Assembly: GCA_029239875.1 (NCBI GenBank)
Contig: JARBUD010000034.1
Span: forward strand, 37,266 to 83,465
DNA from: Xanthobacteraceae bacterium
Lineage (GTDB): Bacteria > Pseudomonadota > Alphaproteobacteria > Rhizobiales > Xanthobacteraceae
DNA length: 46,200 nt
Direction of reading: 5' to 3'
A program made the translations under genes and the position numbers. Positions 7,270 to 15,441 of the stretch are shown piece by piece. Within the stretch, counting starts at the first letter, position 1. Every line of letters starts with the position of its first letter. The notes below the pieces were generated by a model. That model was not told where the DNA came from. It made no database searches and saw only the letters and a program-made list of their open reading frames with translations.

Positions 7270-8052
7270 ATGGAACACTCCCCCTTCCGCTGGCTGCTGC
7301 CGATCGCCGTGCTTGCCGCGCTCGTCGCCGCCTGGGAGGCGGTGGTCGATCTCAACAACCTGCCGCCCTATGTGCTGCCGAGCCCGCTGGCGGTGATGGA
7401 GACGCTGATCAAGGACCGCGTGGTGCTGTTCCAGTCCATGCTGGTGACGCTGCAGACCACGGTGCTGGCACTGATCTTCGCCGTCATCGGCGGCGTCGGG
7501 CTGGCGCTGATCTTCGCCAGCGCGCGCATCGTCGAATTCTCGCTGTTCCCGATCGCCGTGATCCTGCAGGTGACGCCGGTGATCGCGGTAGCGCCCCTGA
7601 TGCTGATCTACCTTTCGACCGACACGGCCGTGCTGGTCTGCGCCTGGATCGTCGCCTTCTTCCCGGTGCTGTCCAACACCACGCTGGGGCTGAACTCGGT
7701 CGACCCGAACCTGCGCGACCTGTTCCGCCTCGCCGGCGCCTCGCGCTGGCAGACCCTCACCCAGCTGAAGCTCCCCACCGCCCTGCCCTATTTCCTCGGC
7801 GGCCTGCGTATCGCCGGCGGCCTCGCGCTGATCGGCGCAGTGGTCGGCGAGATCGCGGCCGGCTCGGCCGGACAGGGCTCGGGCCTCGCCTTCCGCATCG
7901 TCGAATCCGCCTATCGGCTCAACATCCCGCGCCTGTTCGCAGCGCTGCTGCTGATCTCGCTCGCCGGCATCCTCATCTATGCCGCGCTGAGCCTGCTCTC
8001 CTGGTTCGTGCTGCGCCGCTGGCACGAGAGCGAACTCGGCGGCCCCGCGTGA
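7270..8052 (+). CDS. ABC transporter permease
   Basis: A 260-residue BPD-type inner-membrane permease of the SsuC/TauC/ThiX class, with about six hydrophobic segments. The ATPase-coupling loop is around 'LFRLAGASRWQTLTQLKLPTALP' in part, near residues 155-178. The ATG at 7270 follows a GGGAAAG ribosome site. The TGA overlaps the next gene's ATG as TGATG. It forms the importer together with the two upstream genes. Confidence 0.88.
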   Translation: MEHSPFRWLLPIAVLAALVAAWEAVVDLNNLPPYVLPSPLAVMETLIKDRVVLFQSMLVTLQTTVLALIFAVIGGVGLALIFASARIVEFSLFPIAVILQVTPVIAVAPLMLIYLSTDTAVLVCAWIVAFFPVLSNTTLGLNSVDPNLRDLFRLAGASRWQTLTQLKLPTALPYFLGGLRIAGGLALIGAVVGEIAAGSAGQGSGLAFRIVESAYRLNIPRLFAALLLISLAGILIYAALSLLSWFVLRRWHESELGGPA

Positions 8053-9362
8053 TGCTGGATTTCGGAAAGCTCCCCGCCGCCTATGTGCTCGCCGGCGTGC
8101 GCGCGCCGGCAACCCTGCTGCCAACCGTCCCCGGCCCCATCGACGCGGAAGGGCTGGCGGCGCTCGACATTGCCATCTCCGACGGGCGTATCGACCGCAT
8201 CGCACCGGCCGGCACGCTGACGGATACGCCCCGGCCCGACCTCGCCGGCCGGCTCGTCCTGCCCGGCCTCGTCGACATCCACACCCATCTCGACAAGGGC
8301 TTCATCTGGAAGCGCGCGCCGAACCCTGATGGCTCCTTCGAAGGCGCGATGACGGCGGTGAATGCCGATCGCGCCGCCAATTGGAGCGAGGATGACATCT
8401 ACCGGCGCTTCGACTTCGCCCTGCGCTGTGCCTACGTCCACGGCACGGTCGCCATCCGCACCCATCTCGATTCGGAAGGCCCGCGCGCCGCAACCACGTG
8501 GAAAGTGTTCGCCCGTCTGCGCGATGAATGGCGCGGGCGCATCGATCTACAGGCCGTCGGCCTCATCCCCATCGACAGCGTGCTCGACGACGCGCTGTTC
8601 GCCCCCCTTGTCGAGCTGGTACGTGCAAATGGCGGCCTGCTCGGCAGCTACACCTATATGACGCCGAACCTCCGCGCCGGCCTTGAGCGCCTGTTCGACG
8701 CCGCCGAGCGCCACGGCCTCGCCCTCGACCTGCATGTCGACGAGCGCCACACTGCCGGGCGGGGCCTCGCGACGCTTGCAGAAATGGCATTAGAGCGCCG
8801 CTTCGAGGGTCCGATCCTCGCCGGCCATTGCTGCGCGCTGGCGGTGAAGGACGCGGATGAGATCGACCGCACGCTGGACCTCGTGGCGAGAGCCGGGATC
8901 GGTGTCGTCTCGCTTCCCATGTGCAATCTCTACCTGCAGGATCGCGTTGCCGGCCGCACTCCGCGCTGGCGCGGCGTCACGCTTCTGCAGGAGATGAGGG
9001 CCCGTGGCATTACCGTCATGGTCGCCAGCGACAATGCGAGAGACCCCTTCTACGCCTATGGCGACCTCGACCTTGTCGAGGTCTATCGGGAGGCGAGCCG
9101 CATCGCCCATCTCGACCATCCGCCCGACGACTGGCCGGCGGCCATCGCCCGCGCTCCGGCGGGTTGGATGGGGGTCGACGCCGGCATCCTGGCCCCCGAC
9201 CGCCCCGCCGACCTGTCGCTGTTCGCCGCCCGCAGCCTCAACGAGTTCCTCGCCCGGCCACAGGCGGATCGCATCGTGTTGCGCAATGGCAAGGCCATCG
9301 ACGCCACGCCGCCGGATTATGCCGAGCTCGACGACCTGATGGAGCGCGGCCATGGCGCATGA
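8052..9362 (+). CDS. Cytosine deaminase-like amidohydrolase
   Basis: A 436-residue metal-dependent hydrolase of the amidohydrolase superfamily, closest in motifs to cytosine deaminase (CodA). Metal-site His77 and His79 are in 'DIHTHLDKG'. The catalytic 'LDLHVDERH' corresponds to CodA's His-x-Asp-Glu region, the 'AGHCCAL' His follows, and the final Asp is in 'VASDNARDPFYAYGD', which is very CodA-like. It would deaminate a cyclic amidine/aminopyrimidine-type substrate in the cytoplasm. The start at 8052 overlaps the permease stop (a GTG at 8049 is an alternative), so import and hydrolysis are co-expressed. The exact substrate cannot be read from the sequence. Confidence 0.85.
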   Translation: MLDFGKLPAAYVLAGVRAPATLLPTVPGPIDAEGLAALDIAISDGRIDRIAPAGTLTDTPRPDLAGRLVLPGLVDIHTHLDKGFIWKRAPNPDGSFEGAMTAVNADRAANWSEDDIYRRFDFALRCAYVHGTVAIRTHLDSEGPRAATTWKVFARLRDEWRGRIDLQAVGLIPIDSVLDDALFAPLVELVRANGGLLGSYTYMTPNLRAGLERLFDAAERHGLALDLHVDERHTAGRGLATLAEMALERRFEGPILAGHCCALAVKDADEIDRTLDLVARAGIGVVSLPMCNLYLQDRVAGRTPRWRGVTLLQEMRARGITVMVASDNARDPFYAYGDLDLVEVYREASRIAHLDHPPDDWPAAIARAPAGWMGVDAGILAPDRPADLSLFAARSLNEFLARPQADRIVLRNGKAIDATPPDYAELDDLMERGHGA

Positions 9363-10782
9363 AAATTATGACCTCGCCGCGCTCAAGGCCCGGCTCGGCG
9401 GTATCCGCACCGAGGACAATCCGGCGCTCGTGCGGCAGAAGAGCCGCGACTTCTACTGGTACTCGCCGACGCTGAAGCGCCAGCTCGACGCGGTGAACGG
9501 CGACATCGTCGCCTTCCCGACCAGCGAAGACGAGGTGCTTTCCATCCTCGCCGCCTGCTTCGATCTGGGCATCCCCGTCACCCCGCGCGGCGCCGGCACC
9601 GGCAATTACGGCCAGGCCATGCCGCTCGCCGGCGGACTGGTGCTCGACCTCTCTGGCCTCGACAAGGTGCTGGAGGTCGCCCCCGGCCGCGTGCGGGCGC
9701 AGGCCGGCGCCATCCTCGCCGACATCGACGAGGCCTGCGCCGCGAGCGGCCAGGAGCTGCGCCTGCACCCTTCCACCTACCGCACCGCCTCCATCGGCGG
9801 CTTCATCGCCGGCGGCTCGGGCGGGGTCGGCTCGATCACCTGGGGCGGGCTGCGCGACCTCGGCAACATCGTGTCGCTGCGCATCGCCACCATGGAAGCT
9901 TCGCCGCGCATCCTCCACCTCACCGGCGAGGAGGTGCAGAAGGTCTCGCACGCCTACGGCACCAACGGCATCATCCTGGAAGTCGAGATGCCGCTCGCGC
10001 CTGCCTATGGCTGGGTCGAGGCCATGATCGGCTTTGCCGATTTCGGCGAGGCCGCCGCCTATGCCAATGCGCTGGGCGAGCAGGACGCGATCCTGAAGAA
10101 GCTCATCTCGGTCGTCGCCGCCCCCATCCCGCAGGACTATTTCCTGCGCCACCGGAAATATCTGCCGGACGGCATGCATGTCGTGCTGGTCATGGTGGCG
10201 CCGGTCGCCGGCGCAGCCTTCGAGAGCTTCACCAATCGCTGGGGCGGGCAGATGCTGTTCCGCTCCGACCTTCTCGGTCCCGAGGAAGCCAAGGGCCTGC
10301 CGCCGCTCTATGAGCTCGCCTGGAATCACACAACCCTGCGCGCGCTGCGGGTCGACCCCAGTATCACCTATCTGCAGACGCTCTATCCCTTCCCGGACCA
10401 GCTCGCGCTGGTCGAGCGCATCCATGCCGAGCTCAGCGACGAGGCGCCGGCGCATCTCGAATTCGTGCGTTTCGACGGCAAGGTCACCTGTTTCGGCCTG
10501 CCGCTGGTGCGATTCACCAGTGAGCAACGCCTCGAGGAGATCATCGCCCGGCACGAGGCGTTGGGCATCCCGGTGTTCAACCCGCACCGCTACACGCTGG
10601 AGGAAGGCGGCATGAAGCAGACCGACGCCGTCCAGCTCGCCTTCAAGCGCGAGGCGGACCCGGCCGGCCTGCTCAATCCCGGCAAGATGATCGCCTGGGA
10701 GCAGGCCGATTTCGACTTCGACACCGGGCGCACCTATCTCTTTGCCGGCTTGGAACGCCATGCGGCGGGGAGCGGGGTCTGA
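9352..10782 (+). CDS. FAD-binding (PCMH-type) oxidase/dehydrogenase
   Basis: A 476-residue flavoprotein of the FAD-linked oxidase family (GlcD/D-lactate dehydrogenase-like). The FAD-binding PCMH domain occupies roughly residues 45-225, with 'VTPRGAGTGNYGQAMPL' and 'TYRTASIGGFIAGGSGG' visible. The C-terminal part ends in 'ADPAGLLNPGKM', the usual closing motif of this family. It probably oxidises a hydroxy-acid or similar catabolic intermediate. It overlaps the amidohydrolase by 11 bases (start at 9352 with GGAG ten bases upstream) and is followed by an overlapping reductase gene, so the three likely work in one pathway. Confidence 0.83.
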   Translation: MAHENYDLAALKARLGGIRTEDNPALVRQKSRDFYWYSPTLKRQLDAVNGDIVAFPTSEDEVLSILAACFDLGIPVTPRGAGTGNYGQAMPLAGGLVLDLSGLDKVLEVAPGRVRAQAGAILADIDEACAASGQELRLHPSTYRTASIGGFIAGGSGGVGSITWGGLRDLGNIVSLRIATMEASPRILHLTGEEVQKVSHAYGTNGIILEVEMPLAPAYGWVEAMIGFADFGEAAAYANALGEQDAILKKLISVVAAPIPQDYFLRHRKYLPDGMHVVLVMVAPVAGAAFESFTNRWGGQMLFRSDLLGPEEAKGLPPLYELAWNHTTLRALRVDPSITYLQTLYPFPDQLALVERIHAELSDEAPAHLEFVRFDGKVTCFGLPLVRFTSEQRLEEIIARHEALGIPVFNPHRYTLEEGGMKQTDAVQLAFKREADPAGLLNPGKMIAWEQADFDFDTGRTYLFAGLERHAAGSGV

Positions 10783-11369
10783 TGCGCGCTTTGGTTGTCT
10801 ACTGCCACCCGGTGCCCGAGAGCTACAACGCCGCCCTGCGCGACGCGGTGATCCGCGGTTTGAAGGCAGGCGGACACGAGGTCGACCTGATGGACCTCTA
10901 TGCCGAGGGCTTCGACCCGACCATGGCGCGCGAGGAGCGGCTGAACTACCACCAGCCCGGCATCAATGTGCGGCCCATCGCCGACCAGCTGGCGCGGGTG
11001 AAGGAGGCCGAGGCATTGATCTTCGTCTATCCCACCTGGTGGTACGGCCACCCGGCCATGCTCAAGGGCTGGCTCGACCGCGTGTTGGTGCCGCACGAGA
11101 CCTTCGGCCTGCCCAAGCCCTTCCGGCCGCTGGAGCGCGGGCTGACGAACATAAAGTTCATCGCCGCCGTCACCACGCTCGGTTCGCCCTGGTTCTGGTG
11201 GCGCTGGGTCGGCCAGCCCGGCCGGCGAATCCTGCTCGACGGCGTCGGCGGCATCGTACATCCCCGCGCCCGCAAGTTGTGGCTCGCCTTGCACAGCATG
11301 GATTCGGTGACGGCGGAGAAGCGCGCCGCCTTCCTCGCAAAGGTGGAGAGCCGCTTCGCGCAGAGCTGA
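10782..11369 (+). CDS. Flavodoxin-fold NAD(P)H-dependent oxidoreductase
   Basis: A 195-residue protein of the NAD(P)H dehydrogenase (quinone)/flavodoxin-2 family. It shows an N-terminal 'ALVVYCHPVPESYNAAL' FMN-binding loop and the typical 'FVYPTWWYGHPAMLKGWLDRV' region near residues 82-102 (quoted in pieces in the family as YPxWW..PAxLKGW.DRV). It transfers electrons from NAD(P)H to a quinone, flavin or organic substrate. The start overlaps the previous stop as TGATG. It is the last gene of the importer/catabolic operon, as a 125-base gap with a MarR operator follows. Confidence 0.82.
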   Translation: MRALVVYCHPVPESYNAALRDAVIRGLKAGGHEVDLMDLYAEGFDPTMAREERLNYHQPGINVRPIADQLARVKEAEALIFVYPTWWYGHPAMLKGWLDRVLVPHETFGLPKPFRPLERGLTNIKFIAAVTTLGSPWFWWRWVGQPGRRILLDGVGGIVHPRARKLWLALHSMDSVTAEKRAAFLAKVESRFAQS

Positions 11370-11447
11370 GCCCTGTTCGAATTTCGTAGAACTTTGACGA
11401 ATTTATCGATTGCAGCCATGTTCGTGTCACGGCTACGCGCTCTTATC

Positions 11448-11465
11448 GCAACAAATAGTTGTTGC
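11448..11465. promoter_or_regulatory. Perfect palindrome upstream of MarR gene
   Basis: GCAACAA-ATAG-TTGTTGC is a perfect 7+7-bp inverted repeat centred 38 bases before the MarR start codon. Size and position are those of a MarR-family operator, so autoregulation by the downstream gene is the simplest reading. Confidence 0.65.
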
Positions 11466-11494
11466 CTTGGCGCGAAGGACTGCGGGGGCGGCCA

Positions 11495-11989
11495 ATGAAG
11501 GACGGCTTCGAGAAGAAGATTGGCCAGCGATTGCACCATGTGGCGCGTCTCCAGCGCGCCCTGGCGGCACGCCGGCTTCAGGAGGTGGGCCTGTTTCCCG
11601 GCCAGGAGACGGTGCTGAAGCTGCTCGCCGAATCGGACGGGCGGACGATGACGGAACTGGCCGCGGCCCTGAAGGTCCGCCCGCCCACCGCCTCCAAGAC
11701 GGTCGGCCGGCTCTCCGCCCAGGGTCTGCTGGTGCGGCGCGCCTCGGAGGGCGATGCGCGCCTCGTGCGGGTGCACCTCACCGATGAGGGCCGCACGCGC
11801 GCGGGCGCCATCGACAGCATCTGGGACTCGCTGGAGGAGACCATGACGGTCGGCCTCGACGGCAAGGAACGCAAGCGCCTGCGCAAGCTGCTGCGCAAGA
11901 TCGAGAAGAACCTCTCCGCCCAGCTCGGCACCGTGGCGAGCGAAGCCGACGAAGAGACGGACGCCGAGGGCGAAGAGGAATCGGTCTGA
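11495..11989 (+). CDS. MarR family transcriptional regulator
   Basis: A 164-residue winged-helix regulator. The HTH region reads 'TMTELAAALKVRPPTASKTVGRLSAQGLLVR' in pieces around residues 50-80, followed by the wing 'RASEGDARLVRVHLTDEG', the classic MarR signature. The C-terminus is an acidic tail (about 15 residues rich in Glu/Asp). MarR proteins are usually dimeric repressors released by small aromatic or phenolic ligands. The palindrome at 11448-11465 is a likely binding site. Linkage suggests control of this locus, though it is transcribed separately from the importer operon. Confidence 0.9.
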   Translation: MKDGFEKKIGQRLHHVARLQRALAARRLQEVGLFPGQETVLKLLAESDGRTMTELAAALKVRPPTASKTVGRLSAQGLLVRRASEGDARLVRVHLTDEGRTRAGAIDSIWDSLEETMTVGLDGKERKRLRKLLRKIEKNLSAQLGTVASEADEETDAEGEEESV

Positions 11990-12089
11990 GGCGGGCTTCG
12001 TACGCCGTCGTGCCTCCGCCGGGCAGGCGGGGCTTGCAACCGCTCGGGCTTTGGTGAGGAATACCGGCCCCTTCGACGAGGAGCCTCGC

Positions 12090-13079
12090 ATGCCTGCGCC
12101 CGACCGCCCCGAACTTCTGCAGACCGGCCCGATGATGGCGATGGTGGAGGCGCAGCTGAAGGAGTACTTCACCGTGCACCGCCTCGATGCGCCCGACGCC
12201 GAACGGGTGCTCGCGGAAGCCGGACCGCGCATCCGGGCCATCGCCACCGGCGTCGGCTCGACCGCCGGCGGCGCGCGCCGAGTGACGGCGGCGCTGATGG
12301 ACCGGCTGCCGGTGCTGGAGATCGTCTCGAATTTCGGCGTCGGCTACGACGCGGTCGACGCCGAGGAGGCCGGAAGGCGCGGCGTCGTCGTCACCAACAC
12401 GCCCGGCGTGCTCGACGACGAGGTGGCGGACCTCACCATCGCGCTGCTGCTCGCCACCATCCGCAGGCTGCCGCAGGCCGAGCGGCACCTGCGCGCCGGC
12501 AAATGGCCGTCCGGCGGCTTCCCGCTGAGCCCGACCCTCCGCGACCGCACCATCGGCATCGTCGGCATGGGCCGAATCGGCAAGGCCATCGGCCGGCGGC
12601 TGGAAGGCTTCGGACGGCCGATCGCCTATCACAGCCGCCGCCCGGCCGAGGGCGTGCCCTACACGCATTATCCCGACCTGATCACGCTGGCGCGCGACGT
12701 CGATGCGCTCATCGTCATCGTCCCCGGCGGGCCGGAGACCAACAACATGATCAATGCCGAGGTGCTCGAGGCGCTCGGCCCGAAGGGCGTGCTGATCAAC
12801 GTCGCCCGCGGCTCGGTGGTCGACGAGCCTGCACTGATCAAGGCGCTGCAGGACGGCACCATCGCCAGCGCCGGGCTTGACGTCTTCGCCGACGAGCCGA
12901 ACGTGCCGGAGGCGCTGATCGCCCTCGACAATGTGGTGCTGCTGCCGCATGTCGCCTCCGCCACCCAGGTCACCCGCGACGCCATGGGCCAGCTCGTCGT
13001 CGACAACCTGCTCGCCTGGTTCGCCGGCGAGCCGCCGCTGACCCCGGTGCCGGAGACGCCGGTCAAGGCAATGGCCTGA
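12090..13079 (+). CDS. D-isomer-specific 2-hydroxyacid dehydrogenase (glyoxylate/hydroxypyruvate reductase-like)
   Basis: A 329-residue NAD(P)H-dependent dehydrogenase. The dinucleotide motif GMGRIG is at residues 159-164. The catalytic triad is visible as Arg240 ('NVARGSVVDE'), Glu269 ('FADEPNVP') and His287 ('LLPHVASAT'). Arg and Ser after the nucleotide-binding strand ('YHSRRP', about 180-185) suggest NADPH preference, typical of GhrB-type hydroxypyruvate reductases. The start ATG has GAGGAG just upstream; an in-frame ATG 13 codons earlier adds no conserved sequence. It may reduce a 2-oxoacid product of the upstream pathway. Confidence 0.88.
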   Translation: MPAPDRPELLQTGPMMAMVEAQLKEYFTVHRLDAPDAERVLAEAGPRIRAIATGVGSTAGGARRVTAALMDRLPVLEIVSNFGVGYDAVDAEEAGRRGVVVTNTPGVLDDEVADLTIALLLATIRRLPQAERHLRAGKWPSGGFPLSPTLRDRTIGIVGMGRIGKAIGRRLEGFGRPIAYHSRRPAEGVPYTHYPDLITLARDVDALIVIVPGGPETNNMINAEVLEALGPKGVLINVARGSVVDEPALIKALQDGTIASAGLDVFADEPNVPEALIALDNVVLLPHVASATQVTRDAMGQLVVDNLLAWFAGEPPLTPVPETPVKAMA

Positions 13080-13090
13080 GGGAGCCGCGC

Positions 13091-13840
13091 ATGCCGCGTT
13101 TTCTGCCCTGCGTCCTGGCGCTGCTCTCGGTGCTCGCCGCCCCGGCGTGGGCCCAGGAGACGTCACAGGAGACGGCGCAGGAAACCCCACAGGAGGCGCC
13201 CCGCGAGCCGACGCCGGCCGAGCGCGCCACCGCATTGGCCGACAGCTACCAGCTCACCAATGCCGACGGCGACCGCGTCTGCCCCATCGTGATCAGCGAC
13301 AAGCCGCGCAAGGGCAGCGCCACCTTCGAGGTCAGCTTCGACAAGGCCGCTTGCGCCGCGACCATCCTGTTCAGCGCCGACATCGCCGCCTGGGCGCCGG
13401 GACCGGGCGATTCCATCCGCTTCAGCAGCCCGGACGGGAAACTCGTCGCCGAGTTCACCGAGGGCATCGGCGGCACCTGGGAGGCGCTGCGCGAGGGCGA
13501 CGGGGTCTATTTCCTGGTCAATCCGCGCCTCGCCGATCCCGCCATCCGCCCGGCCGACCTCGCCGGTCCCTGGGATCTGGCACAGACCGCCGGCACGCCG
13601 ATCTGCCGCGTCGAGCTCACCGATACGCCGGAAGGCAGCGACACGTTCAAGCTGACGCTCGGCAATGTCTGCGCCGCCTCCGTAGTGGCGCTGGCGCCGG
13701 ATCGCTGGCGGCTCGACGGCGGCGATCTCTGGCTGCTCACCGCCAAGGGCGAGGGCCTGCGCTTCGCCCGGCAGGAGGACGGCAGCTGGGAGAAAGTGCC
13801 GCCGGGCGACGGCGAACCGCTCGTGCTGACCCGGCCCTGA
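13091..13840 (+). CDS. Secreted protein with two AprI/Inh-like domains
   Basis: A 249-residue exported protein. It has a signal peptide (about 1-21, ending 'APAWA'), a short linker with repeated Gln-Glu-Thr units (about 22-38), and then two copies of an Inh-like beta-barrel. Each copy starts with a 'Y/W-x-L' strand, has a Cys pair ('DRVCPIVIS…KAACAA' and 'TPICRVELT…NVCAAS') and ends in a Gly/Trp-rich hairpin. Single-domain Inh proteins inhibit secreted serralysin-type metalloproteases in the periplasm. A two-domain form and no protease gene nearby make the target uncertain. It starts 11 bases after the dehydrogenase, probably cotranscribed. Confidence 0.68.
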   Translation: MPRFLPCVLALLSVLAAPAWAQETSQETAQETPQEAPREPTPAERATALADSYQLTNADGDRVCPIVISDKPRKGSATFEVSFDKAACAATILFSADIAAWAPGPGDSIRFSSPDGKLVAEFTEGIGGTWEALREGDGVYFLVNPRLADPAIRPADLAGPWDLAQTAGTPICRVELTDTPEGSDTFKLTLGNVCAASVVALAPDRWRLDGGDLWLLTAKGEGLRFARQEDGSWEKVPPGDGEPLVLTRP

Positions 13841-13883
13841 CCGGGCCGCGTCAGAGCATCTGAGCCGCCTAGCGATTGGAAAT

Positions 13884-13910
13884 ATCGCCCGCCCGCCAAG
13901 CGGGCGATTT
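13884..13910 (+). terminator. Hairpin after Inh-like gene
   Basis: A 9-bp stem ATCGCCCGC/GCGGGCGAT with a 7-base loop is followed by only TT. It is a probable but weak intrinsic terminator 44 bases after the stop. The rest of 13841-14040 shows nothing I recognise apart from the regulator's ribosome site. Confidence 0.5.
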
Positions 13911-14040
13911 GGGCAGGCTCGAAACCCGCGCTCACCTGCGAGGTCATCTACCAGCCACCAGCGTCTATCCAAACGCCGATGATCGGCTAAGATGACGGGA
14001 AGACCGGACTACCGAAAAAGAAGCTGGTCGGGAGGAAACC

Positions 14041-15441
14041 GTGCGCGGGGAAACTGCGCGGAGGAGCCACCGGTCGCCGGAACTGCCCGGCGATCCGGAG
14101 TTCGGCCCGTGGCTTGCGAACGCTTCGATACTCGTCGTCGATGACGAACCGGGTATGCGGAACTTTTTGGTCCGCACGCTGGGCCCGCGCTGCAAGCGGA
14201 TCGAGGAAGCCGTCGACACCGAGGAGGCGACGCGCAAGCTCGATGCCGGCCATTTCGACGTCGTCATCCTCGACAACATCATGTCCGGCCAGAGCGGCGT
14301 GGACTGGCTCGCCGAGCAGCGCGCCATCGGCTTCTTCGCCGACGCCATCCTCATCACCGCCTATGCCGATCTGGAGACCGCCATCCGTGCGCTTCAGGCC
14401 GGGGCGGTCGATTTCGTGCTCAAGCCCTTCCGCTCGAACCAGATCCTCAACGCCGTCGCCCGCTGCCTCGACCGGGTGCGGCTGCAGCGCGAGAACCAGC
14501 TGCTGCGCCACGCGCTGCGCTCCACCACCGACCAGTTGCTGCTGCGCGACAAGCTGATCGGCGATTCGCTCGCCATACGCCGCGTGCGCGAGACGCTGGC
14601 CAAGGTCGCCCCGCTGCCAACCTCGGTGCTGCTCACCGGCCAGTCCGGCACCGGCAAGGAAGTGGCGGCGCGCTCGCTGCACTCGCTGTCGGACCGGGCC
14701 GACAAGCCCTTCGTCCCGGTGAACTGCGCCGCGATTCCCGCCGAGATGATGGAATCGGAGTTCTTCGGCCATGTCGAAGGCTCGTTCACGGGCTCCAAGG
14801 GCCGGCGCGAGGGGCTGTTCTCGCATGCCCAGGGCGGCACGCTGCTCCTCGACGAGATCGGCGAGATGCCGCTCGCCATGCAGAGCAAGCTCCTGCGCGT
14901 GCTGGAGGACCGGCGCGTGCGCCCCGTCGGCTCCGAGCGCGAGGTGCCTATCGACCTGCGCTTCGTCTTCGCCACCAATGCGGAGCTGGAGAAGGAGGTC
15001 GAGAAGGGGCGCTTCCGCGCCGACCTGTTCTTCCGCATCAACGTCATGCGCATCCATTTGCCGCCGCTGCACGAGCGCGGCGACGACGTGCAGGTGCTCG
15101 CCGCGCTGTTCATGAAGACGCTGTCGCGCCAGCTCGGCATGCCCGAAGTGATGATCGGCGAGGAGACCCGGCAGGCGCTGGCGCGTTATGACTGGCCGGG
15201 CAATGTGCGCGAGCTGCGCAACGTGATCGAACGCTCGCTGATCCTCGGCGCCTTCCCCGACGACTTCGCCGGCCAGGGCGCGGGCGCCGACGAGGAACCG
15301 ACGGGCAGCCTTGCCGAAGTGGAGCGGCGCCACATCCAGACGGTGCTGCGGGAAGTGGGCGGCAATCGCGACGAGGCGGCGCGGCGGCTCGGCATCTCGC
15401 GCAAAACCATCGACCGCAAGTTCGCCTTGTGGAATGTCTGA
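14041..15441 (+). CDS. NtrC-type sigma-54 response regulator
   Basis: A 466-residue cytoplasmic activator. The receiver domain (about 28-140) has acidic pair Asp34/Asp35, phospho-acceptor Asp78 in 'VILDNIMSG' and Lys128 in 'VLKPF'. The AAA+ domain has Walker A GQSGTGKE (200-207), a sigma-54 contact loop reading GSFTGS (247-252) where most family members have GAFTGA, Walker B 'TLLLDE' (267-272) and arginine fingers in 'FRADLFFRI'. A Fis-type HTH ends the protein ('[17 protein letters not shown]'). The GTG start is preceded by GGGAGGAAA. It overlaps its sensor kinase by eight bases. The sigma-54 promoter at 17571 is its obvious target. Confidence 0.92.
   Translation: MRGETARRSHRSPELPGDPEFGPWLANASILVVDDEPGMRNFLVRTLGPRCKRIEEAVDTEEATRKLDAGHFDVVILDNIMSGQSGVDWLAEQRAIGFFADAILITAYADLETAIRALQAGAVDFVLKPFRSNQILNAVARCLDRVRLQRENQLLRHALRSTTDQLLLRDKLIGDSLAIRRVRETLAKVAPLPTSVLLTGQSGTGKEVAARSLHSLSDRADKPFVPVNCAAIPAEMMESEFFGHVEGSFTGSKGRREGLFSHAQGGTLLLDEIGEMPLAMQSKLLRVLEDRRVRPVGSEREVPIDLRFVFATNAELEKEVEKGRFRADLFFRINVMRIHLPPLHERGDDVQVLAALFMKTLSRQLGMPEVMIGEETRQALARYDWPGNVRELRNVIERSLILGAFPDDFAGQGAGADEEPTGSLAEVERRHIQTVLREVGGNRDEAARRLGISRKTIDRKFALWNV

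Noticed and set aside
9238..10761. A 507-codon antisense open frame over the FAD oxidase
   Set aside because: Composition is His/Gln/Asp-rich noise typical of antisense frames; the sense gene is clearly real.
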